Origin: Lishizhenia sp.
GTDB lineage: Bacteria; Bacteroidota; Bacteroidia; Flavobacteriales_D; Crocinitomicaceae
Direction: 5' to 3'
NCBI GenBank assembly: GCA_007117055.1
Contig: SKHH01000240.1
Coordinates: 1-10,431, forward strand
DNA length: 10,431 nucleotides
The notes beneath the pieces were generated by a model that was not told the DNA's origin, did no database searches, and worked only from the letters and a program-made list of their open reading frames with translations. The position numbers and the translations under genes were made by a program. Positions within the stretch are counted from its first letter, which is position 1, and the number at the start of each line of letters is the position of its first letter. Below, in pieces: positions 1-7,297 of the stretch.

Positions 1-2151
1 ATTGTTGATGTTTCCAACCCGAGTAATCCTCAGGAAGTTTTTTGGGTAGAAGGCCAACAAAGTCCATGGAGAGATCTTCATGTGTATGGTCAAAAAGCAT
101 ACGTAACCACAGAAGCAGAAGATGGGTTACTTATCATTGATTTATCTCCGCTTCCTAATGGAGAAATCACCGAAACACAGCACTTTTTTGGTCATCCCGG
201 GAAATCATGGCAAACAGCGCACAATTTATGGATTGATGAGCAAGGTTTCTGCTACATTTTTGGAGCAAATCGTGGTGTTGGTGGAGCTATCATTTACGAT
301 TTGAATTCGGATCCATGGGAACCTGATGAAGTTGGGTTTTTCGATGAATGGTACGTACACGATGGTTATGTTAGAAATGACACCATGTTTTTAGCACTTA
401 TCTATGAAGGTACATTTTCCATTGTGGATGTTTCAGACAAATCCAACCTCATTATTTTAGGAAGCCAGTCTACCCCTTCTAGTTTTACACACAATATTTG
501 GCCTTCAGACAATGGAAAACATGTCTTTACAACGGATGAAGTGAGTGGTGGATATTTGGGTGCTTACAATATTGAAAACATCAATAATATACCCGAAAAA
601 GACCGAATTAAAGTACTTCCGAGCGAAGGAATTGTGCCGCACAATACGCATTTTTTGGATGATTATCTAATTACGTCTTATTATGCTGCTGGAGTAACTG
701 TCCATGATGTTTCCGATCCATCAAATATGGTTGAAGTAGGTCGATTTGACACCTATCCTGGGAATTCAACTTTCACCATTGGTTGTTGGGGAGCCTATCC
801 ATACCTTCCTTCTGGAATTGTATTAGCTAGTGATATCGAAAATGGTTTGTTTATCCTTCAACCTAATTATTTTAGAGCGGCTAGAATACAAGGAATAATT
901 ACCGACGCTGAAACAGGAAGCCTCATACAGGGAGTGTATTCTGAAGTAGAAAACCACGACCAGATAAACTATTCGACCCTTCAAGGTAATTATAAAAATG
1001 GAATTGCAGAAAGCGCTACTCGAAAAGTATACTTTTATAAATACGGTTACGAAGAAAAAGAAATAGATGTCGATTTTCAACTTGATGAAACCATTGAGCG
1101 AGATATTACACTAGCACCCATTCCCAGTTTTCCGTTAACCATTACCGTAAAATCAGCCACCAATGGAAATCCTTTACTAAACGCTTCTGTACGCCTTGTT
1201 TATAATGACACCATTGAACTCGAACAACAAACGAATGGATTAGGAGAGGTTAACTATGATTTATTTTACTCCGACAAATACGAATTATTTGTGGGGAAAT
1301 GGGGGCATAAAACTACGTGTCAACAACTTGAAATCGATAGCAATACGCTAATACTTGAAATCTTTTTAGAAGATGGTTTTTATGATGATTTCACCTTTGA
1401 TTTTGGATGGACAACCTTCGGAACGGCAGAACAAGGGCACTGGGAACGAGCTATTCCAATCGGCGCATTTAGTGCAGAGACTTGGGCAAATCCGAATACC
1501 GATAGTCCGCTGGATTGTGGAGATTACGCATATGTCACAGGAAACAGTGCTAATCCAGATATCAATGTTACCGAAGGAAATGTAGTGCTCGTCTCCCCTT
1601 CCTTTGATGCCACAAATTTGGAAGATCCACATGTGTATTATGAACGATGGTTTTTCAACTTTCATGGACCTCATCCACCCAATGACACCTTACGGATATT
1701 TTTGAACAATGGATTTGAAACCGTTGAAGTTGACAAGCAAGGAAAAGACCCAGATTTGTTCGGAAAATGGGTGCCCATATCTATTCCCATTCAAACATTT
1801 TTAACGCCTACGGAGAATATGTTTATTCGTATAGAAACATCAGATGAATTTATTACACGAAACATCGTTCAGGCAGGATTTGACCATTTCCAACTCACAG
1901 AAGGGAGTGTGCTTGAAATAAGCAATGCTGTTAATTCGGAACTCGTTATCTATCCCAATCCCTTTGACGAACAACTCACGTTAAAGGGACTGAAAAAAAA
2001 TGAAACAATAAACGTCACTACAGCTCAAGGAAAAATAATACTTCAGTTTAAAACCGAGGAAACCACTACCACTATTTCAACTACACATTTCCCGAAAGGG
2101 ATTTATTTCATACAAACAGAAGGTGGTGTAAAGAAAATGATTAAGCATTGA
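1..2151 (+). CDS. Choice-of-anchor B / LVIVD-repeat secreted protein with T9SS sorting tail (5' end missing)
   Basis: The frame is open from base 1, so the true start and signal peptide lie upstream; the GTG at 82 is internal. 716 residues are visible. Residues 1 to about 290 carry LVIVD-like repeats (IVDVSNPSNP, SIVDVSDKSN, TVHDVSDPSN) with the choice-of-anchor B phrase SPWRDLHVYG...AYVTTEAEDG, a beta-propeller-like region. Residues about 293-370 resemble a carboxypeptidase regulatory-like fold (RIQGIITDAETGSLIQGV), and about 376-457 look like a second such domain. Residues about 458-637 resemble the jelly-roll/MAM-like domain seen in flavobacterial secreted peptidases (DDFTFDFGW, HVYYERWFFN, AGFDHFQL). 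The last 73 residues are a type A T9SS tail: a VIYPNPF strand, a GKI segment and FPKGIYFIQT...KKMIKH. Family knowledge implies export by Sec, then T9SS, to the surface or medium. I see no catalytic motif, and the ligand is unknown. The 3' end overlaps the convergent glycosyltransferase gene by 11 bp. Confidence 0.9.
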   Translation: MVDVSNPSNPQEVFWVEGQQSPWRDLHVYGQKAYVTTEAEDGLLIIDLSPLPNGEITETQHFFGHPGKSWQTAHNLWIDEQGFCYIFGANRGVGGAIIYDLNSDPWEPDEVGFFDEWYVHDGYVRNDTMFLALIYEGTFSIVDVSDKSNLIILGSQSTPSSFTHNIWPSDNGKHVFTTDEVSGGYLGAYNIENINNIPEKDRIKVLPSEGIVPHNTHFLDDYLITSYYAAGVTVHDVSDPSNMVEVGRFDTYPGNSTFTIGCWGAYPYLPSGIVLASDIENGLFILQPNYFRAARIQGIITDAETGSLIQGVYSEVENHDQINYSTLQGNYKNGIAESATRKVYFYKYGYEEKEIDVDFQLDETIERDITLAPIPSFPLTITVKSATNGNPLLNASVRLVYNDTIELEQQTNGLGEVNYDLFYSDKYELFVGKWGHKTTCQQLEIDSNTLILEIFLEDGFYDDFTFDFGWTTFGTAEQGHWERAIPIGAFSAETWANPNTDSPLDCGDYAYVTGNSANPDINVTEGNVVLVSPSFDATNLEDPHVYYERWFFNFHGPHPPNDTLRIFLNNGFETVEVDKQGKDPDLFGKWVPISIPIQTFLTPTENMFIRIETSDEFITRNIVQAGFDHFQLTEGSVLEISNAVNSELVIYPNPFDEQLTLKGLKKNETINVTTAQGKIILQFKTEETTTTISTTHFPKGIYFIQTEGGVKKMIKH

Positions 2152-3376
2152 TGGATAAAACGCGAGAATACACTCGCCCATACCTATCTACCCCTTCAGA
2201 CAAACTGAAAAATGCTTCTGCTCCTTTTCTGAGTTCAGTGGCCTTAAAGGCTGTGAAGTCTAGGGTTACATTTTCGTAAGCTAAGGGAGTTAATTTATTT
2301 AATACTTTTCCAGATTGATAACGTTCAACCACTAAATCAGTATCTCCCACGCCAGCATTACAAATTATTGGAATGCCCATTGCCATTAATTCTCCTTGTT
2401 TCGTGGGGGAAGACGCTTTTTTAGAAAAAGTGGGACGGATAAAAAAGATGGAGAAGTCGAATAGTGAAAGGTGTAATGGAACATATTTATGTACCGTAGA
2501 AGTGAAGATTAACTTTTCAGTATCTATCCCTTTTTCGGCTGCTATTTGTATAATTGAAGTCGGTTGCTCTCCCGTAACAAATAAAAATTTTAATCGTGGA
2601 TAACGGTCAGCCTGTACCTTAAAAAAATCAAGCATTTCATCCAACATGTACCATGTCCCAATGGACCCCACATATCCCATCACCATGTCATTACTGCTAA
2701 TTCCTAAACTTCGCTTCAATTCCCTTTTTTGATGTGGATTAATGTTGGCCGGGTTAAATAAATCCAAATCTACACAACATGGAATAACTTCTATAGCCAA
2801 CTCCTGATCTTGAAGCTTTTTCCATGAACGAATTTCATTGGCGCCGTTTTCGGTTAACGATATGGTATAATCTGCCTCCCTAAAATACTGAATTTCTTTC
2901 CGCTTGAAATAGTGATAAGCCCATTTAAAAATAGGATTACTGAGTTTCCAAATATTTCCCTCAACTCTTTCATCTGCCCAAAAACCCCGCATGTCAAAGA
3001 CAAACTTTGTTTGAAACTTTTTTTTCATTATTTGCCCCACTAATGCAGCAACATAGCTCCTACAATGGATAATTTGGAAGGCATGCTGACGGTGTAGCTC
3101 AAAAGCTACGTTGAACATCTTTCGTATGTCTTTCAGCGTAGAAATAAGAGGCGGTTTTTTGGTGTATATCTGAGGGTGCCAACTAATCGCTGCTTTTTCG
3201 CATCTTTTAGCGATAATATCTTTTCCTGTTTCAAACCGCTCCGGTTTTTCAAAGCTAATTAAATGAAAAGCGTATCTTTTTTTTGTTAGACCTTCTAAAT
3301 AAGGTAATACTTGAGATTGACCAAGTGGATCAGTCATTCCATCGTAAGATATGTAAAGGACATTGATTCTACTCAT
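2141..3376 (-). CDS. GT4-type glycosyltransferase
   Basis: 411 residues with a GT-B layout. The N-terminal acceptor-side domain (about 1-190) opens with a beta strand and a glycine-rich turn (VLYISYDGMTDPLGQSQ) and contains FDMRGFWADERV at 127-138. The C-terminal donor-side domain starts near 230 (YVGSIGTWY at 235-243). It holds the nucleotide-sugar motif around 323-347 (SPTKQGELMAMG followed by GVGDTD), with K326 and E329 as likely donor-binding residues. Such enzymes transfer a sugar from a nucleotide-sugar donor to a lipid-linked or saccharide acceptor on the cytoplasmic side of the inner membrane. Donor and acceptor cannot be read from the sequence. The start is the ATG inside ATGAGTAG, overlapping the upstream asparagine synthase stop by 8 bp, which suggests translational coupling and one mRNA. 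No Shine-Dalgarno is visible. Length is normal for the family. Assignment to GT4 is firm; the role in a surface glycan is inferred. Confidence 0.9.
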   Translation of the reverse strand: MSRINVLYISYDGMTDPLGQSQVLPYLEGLTKKRYAFHLISFEKPERFETGKDIIAKRCEKAAISWHPQIYTKKPPLISTLKDIRKMFNVAFELHRQHAFQIIHCRSYVAALVGQIMKKKFQTKFVFDMRGFWADERVEGNIWKLSNPIFKWAYHYFKRKEIQYFREADYTISLTENGANEIRSWKKLQDQELAIEVIPCCVDLDLFNPANINPHQKRELKRSLGISSNDMVMGYVGSIGTWYMLDEMLDFFKVQADRYPRLKFLFVTGEQPTSIIQIAAEKGIDTEKLIFTSTVHKYVPLHLSLFDFSIFFIRPTFSKKASSPTKQGELMAMGIPIICNAGVGDTDLVVERYQSGKVLNKLTPLAYENVTLDFTAFKATELRKGAEAFFSLSEGVDRYGRVYSRVLSINA

Positions 3377-5240
3377 TCAAAAAATTTTTATGCTTATCGT
3401 GCCACTGCACTAACATCATCAACAACCAAAGCTTATTATACAACTGGTCTTCACCTGAGAGAAAACGCTTTTTAATTTTCTCGACCTGCTCAACGTCAAT
3501 ATGTAACGCTTCAAGTTTTTCAGAGGTCAGGTATTCGTCCAACATCCATTTCAGCTCTTTTGACATCCAAATACGAATTGGCAAACCAAATCCCCACTTG
3601 GGTCGATCAAAGAACTCCTTAGGGACATAATCAAATAATACCTGTTTCAATAAATATTTGGAATCATTTCCTTTCACTTTAAGCTTTTCATCCAAATTAA
3701 CAGAAAAAGCCACCAGCTCATGATCCAATAAAGGCACCCTAGCCTCCAAAGAGGCTTTCATAGATGCTCTATCTACTTTTACTAGTAAATCATCCTTTAA
3801 ATAATAGTGTAAATCAAAATAAGCTTGATCCTCTTTAGATGAAAGTTTTCTAGGTTTATTTAATTCGTCAAAGCTCAATGAATAAAATGACTTTCCCTTA
3901 AATACAGATCCTAGTTCTTTTTCAGAAAAAAAGTATTGTTCTGTTGAAAAAATATGACTTTTCATGTGAGTAGAAGGAGCGTAATCCAATACATCAGCTA
4001 TTCGTTTGAATCGTGAGCTTGGCAAAGATTTAAAAATCCATTTCATGGGATGATGAAAAGCTCTGTAAAAAGGCGATTGTAAACGATCTGCCCATTGGTA
4101 CATTCCATATCCTAAAAACTGTTCGTCTCCACCATCTCCAGTAAGCACCATTTTCACCTTTTCTCTTGCTAATTTCGAAACTAAAAAAGTAGGAATGGCC
4201 GATGCATCTGCAAAAGGTTCGTCAAACATTTCTCCCAGTTGAGGAATCAATTCCTGAGCATCTTGATGAGACACTGTAAATTCATGGTGTTCTGTACCTA
4301 AATGATTTGCAATAGCTTTTGCATGTTCACTCTCATTGTAAGAAGCTTCTTTAAACCCAATGGAAAATGTTTTTATGGGCTGATTATGCAAATCTTGTGC
4401 AATAGAAGCCACGGTAGAGGAATCTATGCCACCACTCAAAAACACCCCAAAAGGGACGTCACTTTTTAGTCTTTTAGAAATACTTTCCCTTAAAATTTGG
4501 TTCAATTTCTTCTTTGCTTCTTTTTCGTTTTTATACGTGTCAGCTAAAAGCTGATCATTTAACAACCAGTATGAGTTAAACTCTATACCATTTTCATCTA
4601 CTCTTCCTCGTTGACCTGAGGGGAACTTATTGACCTCTTTATAAATGGAATGTGGCTCTGGAATGTAACCTAACCTTAAAAAATAATGCAACGCCCTATC
4701 ATTAAGAGTAAATTTACCAAGCAAAGACTGTATCGCCGTAAACGATTTTAACTCAGAAGCAAAAGCAAACACGCCGTCTTTCCAATAATAGTACAAGGGC
4801 TTTATTCCCATTCGGTCACGATACAGATACAATTGATGTGAACTATGATGGTAAATAGCTATGGCGAACATACCATTTAATTTTTCCACAAATGTTTTAC
4901 CCCAATGAATAAAAGCCATCAAAACGACCTCTGTATCTGAATCTGTTGTAAAATCGACCTGAAAAGATTTTTTTAACTCCTCTCGTAATGTTTCAAAGTT
5001 ATAGATTTCCCCATTAAAAACCAAAGTATAATTGCCACAAGGACTTTTCATAGGCTGATTGGCAGCTTCGCTTAAATCAAGGATACTCAACCGACGATGC
5101 CCTAACCCACATCGATCATTGTCACTCAAAAACACGCCTTGCGCATCGGGACCTCTATGCGCAAGTTGCCTTGTCATAGATTCTACCCACTCTTTTTTGA
5201 TAGGTTGATTAAGAGAAAATATACCTGCAATTCCGCACAT
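3369..5240 (-). CDS. asnB: Asparagine synthase (glutamine-hydrolysing) family protein
   Basis: 623 residues, complete, and normal length for the long bacterial AsnB/AsnO type. The N-terminal class II glutamine amidotransferase domain (about 1-210) starts MCGIAGIF, so Cys2 becomes the nucleophile after Met removal; this fixes the start. Further glutaminase residues are visible: HRRLSI around R50, FNGEIYN at 75-81, and SDTE around D102. The C-terminal synthetase domain (about 235-610) has the PP-loop SGGIDSS at 269-275 and TGDGGDE at 367-373, followed by a conserved LEARVPLLDHELV segment. The classical reaction is aspartate + glutamine + ATP to asparagine + glutamate + AMP + PPi in the cytoplasm. 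It is followed by a glycosyltransferase with an 8-bp overlap. Homologs in polysaccharide loci are thought to amidate sugar acids, so a glycan-modifying role is a real alternative. The family call is very secure; the symbol and substrate less so. Confidence 0.93.
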   Translation of the reverse strand: MCGIAGIFSLNQPIKKEWVESMTRQLAHRGPDAQGVFLSDNDRCGLGHRRLSILDLSEAANQPMKSPCGNYTLVFNGEIYNFETLREELKKSFQVDFTTDSDTEVVLMAFIHWGKTFVEKLNGMFAIAIYHHSSHQLYLYRDRMGIKPLYYYWKDGVFAFASELKSFTAIQSLLGKFTLNDRALHYFLRLGYIPEPHSIYKEVNKFPSGQRGRVDENGIEFNSYWLLNDQLLADTYKNEKEAKKKLNQILRESISKRLKSDVPFGVFLSGGIDSSTVASIAQDLHNQPIKTFSIGFKEASYNESEHAKAIANHLGTEHHEFTVSHQDAQELIPQLGEMFDEPFADASAIPTFLVSKLAREKVKMVLTGDGGDEQFLGYGMYQWADRLQSPFYRAFHHPMKWIFKSLPSSRFKRIADVLDYAPSTHMKSHIFSTEQYFFSEKELGSVFKGKSFYSLSFDELNKPRKLSSKEDQAYFDLHYYLKDDLLVKVDRASMKASLEARVPLLDHELVAFSVNLDEKLKVKGNDSKYLLKQVLFDYVPKEFFDRPKWGFGLPIRIWMSKELKWMLDEYLTSEKLEALHIDVEQVEKIKKRFLSGEDQLYNKLWLLMMLVQWHDKHKNFLNE

Positions 5241-5258
5241 ACATAACTAATTTTGGTA

Positions 5259-5266
5259 TAAAAGTA
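5259..5266 (-). promoter_or_regulatory. Candidate -7 box for the amidotransferase/glycosyltransferase unit
   Basis: Read on the minus strand this is TACTTTTA, one mismatch from the Bacteroidota -7 consensus TAnnTTTG. It lies 18 bp upstream of the MCGIAG start codon. The only -33-like element is a weak TTAG at 5291-5288, 21 bp upstream. This would leave a 5' leader of roughly 10-15 nt. The call is weak because the region is generally AT-rich. Confidence 0.3.
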
Positions 5267-5351
5267 TTTATTTTTTTAGAGCTTAACCTAATTCGCATTA
5301 CAATTCTAAACCAAAGAAATAAACAAATTAAAAAAAGTGGTTTACAAAAAC

Positions 5352-5387
5352 TATCTTTTTGAAAATAGCTACAGCTTAAAGATTTTG
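5352..5387 (+). promoter_or_regulatory. Weak promoter candidates for the peptide transporter operon
   Basis: Two overlapping possibilities are visible. TATCTTTT at 5352-5359 matches TAnnTTT but has no TTG at the expected distance upstream. Alternatively TTTG at 5358-5361 could be a -33 element for AGATTTTG at 5380-5387 (18-bp spacer), which keeps only the TTTG half of the -7 box. Either would place the transcription start upstream of the 5412-5462 hairpin. Neither is convincing on its own. Confidence 0.2.
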
Positions 5388-5411
5388 TTTATTTTCACAT
5401 CCCAAAGATTT

Positions 5412-5462
5412 TTCACACCTATCGAGTTTTATGTTTATGAACTTGATAATCAAAGGTGTTGA
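5412..5462 (+). promoter_or_regulatory. Leader hairpin / inverted repeat upstream of the POT operon
   Basis: TATCGAGTT (5420-5428) pairs with AACTTGATA (5440-5448): nine base pairs with one G-U, around an 11-nt loop. Outside it, ACACC (5415-5419) pairs with GGTGT (5455-5459), leaving a 6-nt bulge on the 3' side. Two more pairs (5412-5414 against 5461-5462) form if one base bulges. The structure ends 19 nt before the ATG at 5482 and has no U-tract, so it does not look like a terminator. It could be an mRNA leader structure controlling translation or stability, or a DNA operator. No known riboswitch was recognised. Confidence 0.4.
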
Positions 5463-5481
5463 TGAATAAAACAAATGAAAA

Positions 5482-7284
5482 ATGAGTAATACTTTACAAT
5501 CAAAATCTGAGCTTTTCGGTCACCCCACGGGGTTATTTATCTTATTTTTTACCGAAATGTGGGAGCGTTTTAGTTATTATGGGATGAGAGGTATTCTTGT
5601 TTTATATATGGCTACCTCTGCAACAGCAATTGATCCAGGCTTAGGTTGGTCGAGCAAGGATGCCATTTGGCTTTATGGTTGGTATACTATGCTCGTGTAT
5701 GTTGCCTCAATTCCTGGTGGTTGGGTTGCCGATAAGTTTTGGGGACAAAAAAAGACTGTTTTAATTGGAGGGCTCACACTTTGTTTAGGGCATGGTGTTT
5801 TAGCTATTCCTCAAGACTGGGCATTCTTTACAGGACTTTTCTTAATTATAGTGGGTGTAGGGGGATTAAAACCAAATATTTCAACCATGGTGGGAGGTTT
5901 ATATCCCGAAGGAGACATTCGAAGAGATAGTGGATTTACTATATTTTACATCGGGATTAACCTAGGCGCATTTTTATCCAGCATCACCGTTGGTTTAGTT
6001 GCCTATTATTACGGTTGGCATTATGGCTTTGGACTTGCAGGAATTGGAATGTTATTAGGGCAATTTGTCTACATGTGGGGACAAAAATACTTAGTCGGTG
6101 TTGGAGAGTTTTCTGGTGGGAAAAAAGCAAGTAAATCCGAAAAAGAAGCCCGTAAAAAACCATTATCAAAAGTAGAGAAAGACAGAGTAATTGTATTACT
6201 TATTTCGTTCTTAATTGTAGTTGTTTTCTGGGGCGCTTTTGAGCAAGCTGGAGGACTAATGAACCTCTACACAGATGCTAAAGTAGACCGTTACATTGGT
6301 TTAAGTTGGTTGGAGGAAATTCCCGCAGCCGTATTCCAATCTCTTAATGCTGGTTACATTATTATTTTTGGAACTGCTGTTGGTGGATTTTGGGTATGGT
6401 GGAAAAAGAAAGGCAGAGAGTCTTCGTCTTTGTTTAAAATGGCGGTAGGAACTATCATCATGGGATTAGGATATATCTTTATGATGTTCGCATCCAAAGA
6501 AGCCAGTGCCGAAGCTTTTGGAAAAGCAGCTATGTTTTGGATCTTCTTAGCTTACTTATTTCACACAATTGGAGAGTTGTCTACTTCTCCAGTATCGCTT
6601 TCCTTTATTACGAAACTAGCACCTATGAAATATGCCTCCATTATGATGGGAGTTTATTTTGCAGCTACTGGTTTTGGAAATAAACTTGCTGGAAGCATTG
6701 GAGAGTCTGCACAATTAGAACACTACACTGCTGAAATGGTGGTAGAAAAAGAGGCTGTTTTTCCACTTATGCAAAAAGATTCGATTCAATTAAAAGCGCA
6801 AAACCGTGCAATTATTGTAAAATATGATTATCCGATCAATTTTGACAAAAATTTTAGTGTTAAAACAAGAGTTTATCCTGTGGATAATAATATCGTCTTT
6901 CAGAATATTGAATCCGAAGAAGATATTAGTTATGTATTCGACCTGGGAGAGCATAAAGAAGCTTTATTGGTTAAACTTAACAAGCGTGAGGTTACTCAAG
7001 AAAACCCTTTCCACGCTCGATTAAAATTCGAAAAAGATAGTGATGCTATTCAAGTACTCGAAAATAGAGGCGATGGTAAAAATTATCAAGCATCATTTGT
7101 ACTAGAAGAGGAACAAAGTGCTCAAGAGTATAAAACTTTTATGTATTTAACTTTATTTACTGTTATATTCGGATTATTGTTAATTCTTTTCCTTAAGAAA
7201 CTGAAGAAATTAACACATGGTGCGGAAGATAAGGAAGGTACAAATTATGAAGAAACCGAAGGGTTTGAAATAGCAGATAATTAA
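5482..7284 (+). CDS. POT/PTR2-family peptide:H+ symporter with large TM11-TM12 periplasmic insert
   Basis: 600 residues; the family imports di- and tripeptides with protons across the inner membrane. The ExxER motif is at 25-29 in TM1, the TM4 lysine at K130 (GGLKPNIS), and the PTR2 signature FTIFYIGINLGAF at 152-164. The TM7 glutamate is E254 (FEQ) and the TM10 glutamate is E365 (GELSTSPVSLS), so all core residues are intact. By eye there are 12 membrane segments. The TM6-TM7 link (about 204-233) is short and rich in Lys/Glu, so the usual bacterial HA/HB helix pair is missing. Residues about 410-551 form a soluble, strand-rich segment between TM11 and TM12, predicted periplasmic; the family normally has a short loop there. 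TM12 is at about 552-574, followed by an acidic cytoplasmic tail. The start was chosen because nearby upstream ATGs (5462, 5475) are out of frame. First gene of a two-gene operon; exact substrates unknown. Confidence 0.93.
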   Translation: MSNTLQSKSELFGHPTGLFILFFTEMWERFSYYGMRGILVLYMATSATAIDPGLGWSSKDAIWLYGWYTMLVYVASIPGGWVADKFWGQKKTVLIGGLTLCLGHGVLAIPQDWAFFTGLFLIIVGVGGLKPNISTMVGGLYPEGDIRRDSGFTIFYIGINLGAFLSSITVGLVAYYYGWHYGFGLAGIGMLLGQFVYMWGQKYLVGVGEFSGGKKASKSEKEARKKPLSKVEKDRVIVLLISFLIVVVFWGAFEQAGGLMNLYTDAKVDRYIGLSWLEEIPAAVFQSLNAGYIIIFGTAVGGFWVWWKKKGRESSSLFKMAVGTIIMGLGYIFMMFASKEASAEAFGKAAMFWIFLAYLFHTIGELSTSPVSLSFITKLAPMKYASIMMGVYFAATGFGNKLAGSIGESAQLEHYTAEMVVEKEAVFPLMQKDSIQLKAQNRAIIVKYDYPINFDKNFSVKTRVYPVDNNIVFQNIESEEDISYVFDLGEHKEALLVKLNKREVTQENPFHARLKFEKDSDAIQVLENRGDGKNYQASFVLEEEQSAQEYKTFMYLTLFTVIFGLLLILFLKKLKKLTHGAEDKEGTNYEETEGFEIADN

Positions 7285-7297
7285 ATTTTATTATATC

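Noticed and set aside
82..84. GTG as the start of the first gene
   Set aside because: The frame is open from base 1 and the 27 upstream residues match the choice-of-anchor B pattern (IVDVSNPSNP then SPWRDLHV), so this valine is internal.
1366..1674. Open frame on the minus strand inside the secreted-protein gene
   Set aside because: It is antisense to a clear jelly-roll-like domain and shows no family resemblance.
2157..2177. GC-rich 5-bp hairpin (GCGAG/CTCGC) followed on the minus strand by four T residues
   Set aside because: It resembles a minus-strand terminator but lies before the glycosyltransferase stop codon, the stem is short and the T-tract is only four bases, so termination here would remove the stop codon. 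It is probably coincidental.
2373..2603. Open frame on the plus strand opposite the glycosyltransferase gene
   Set aside because: It is a shadow of a well-supported gene, with no recognisable protein features and no plausible start region.
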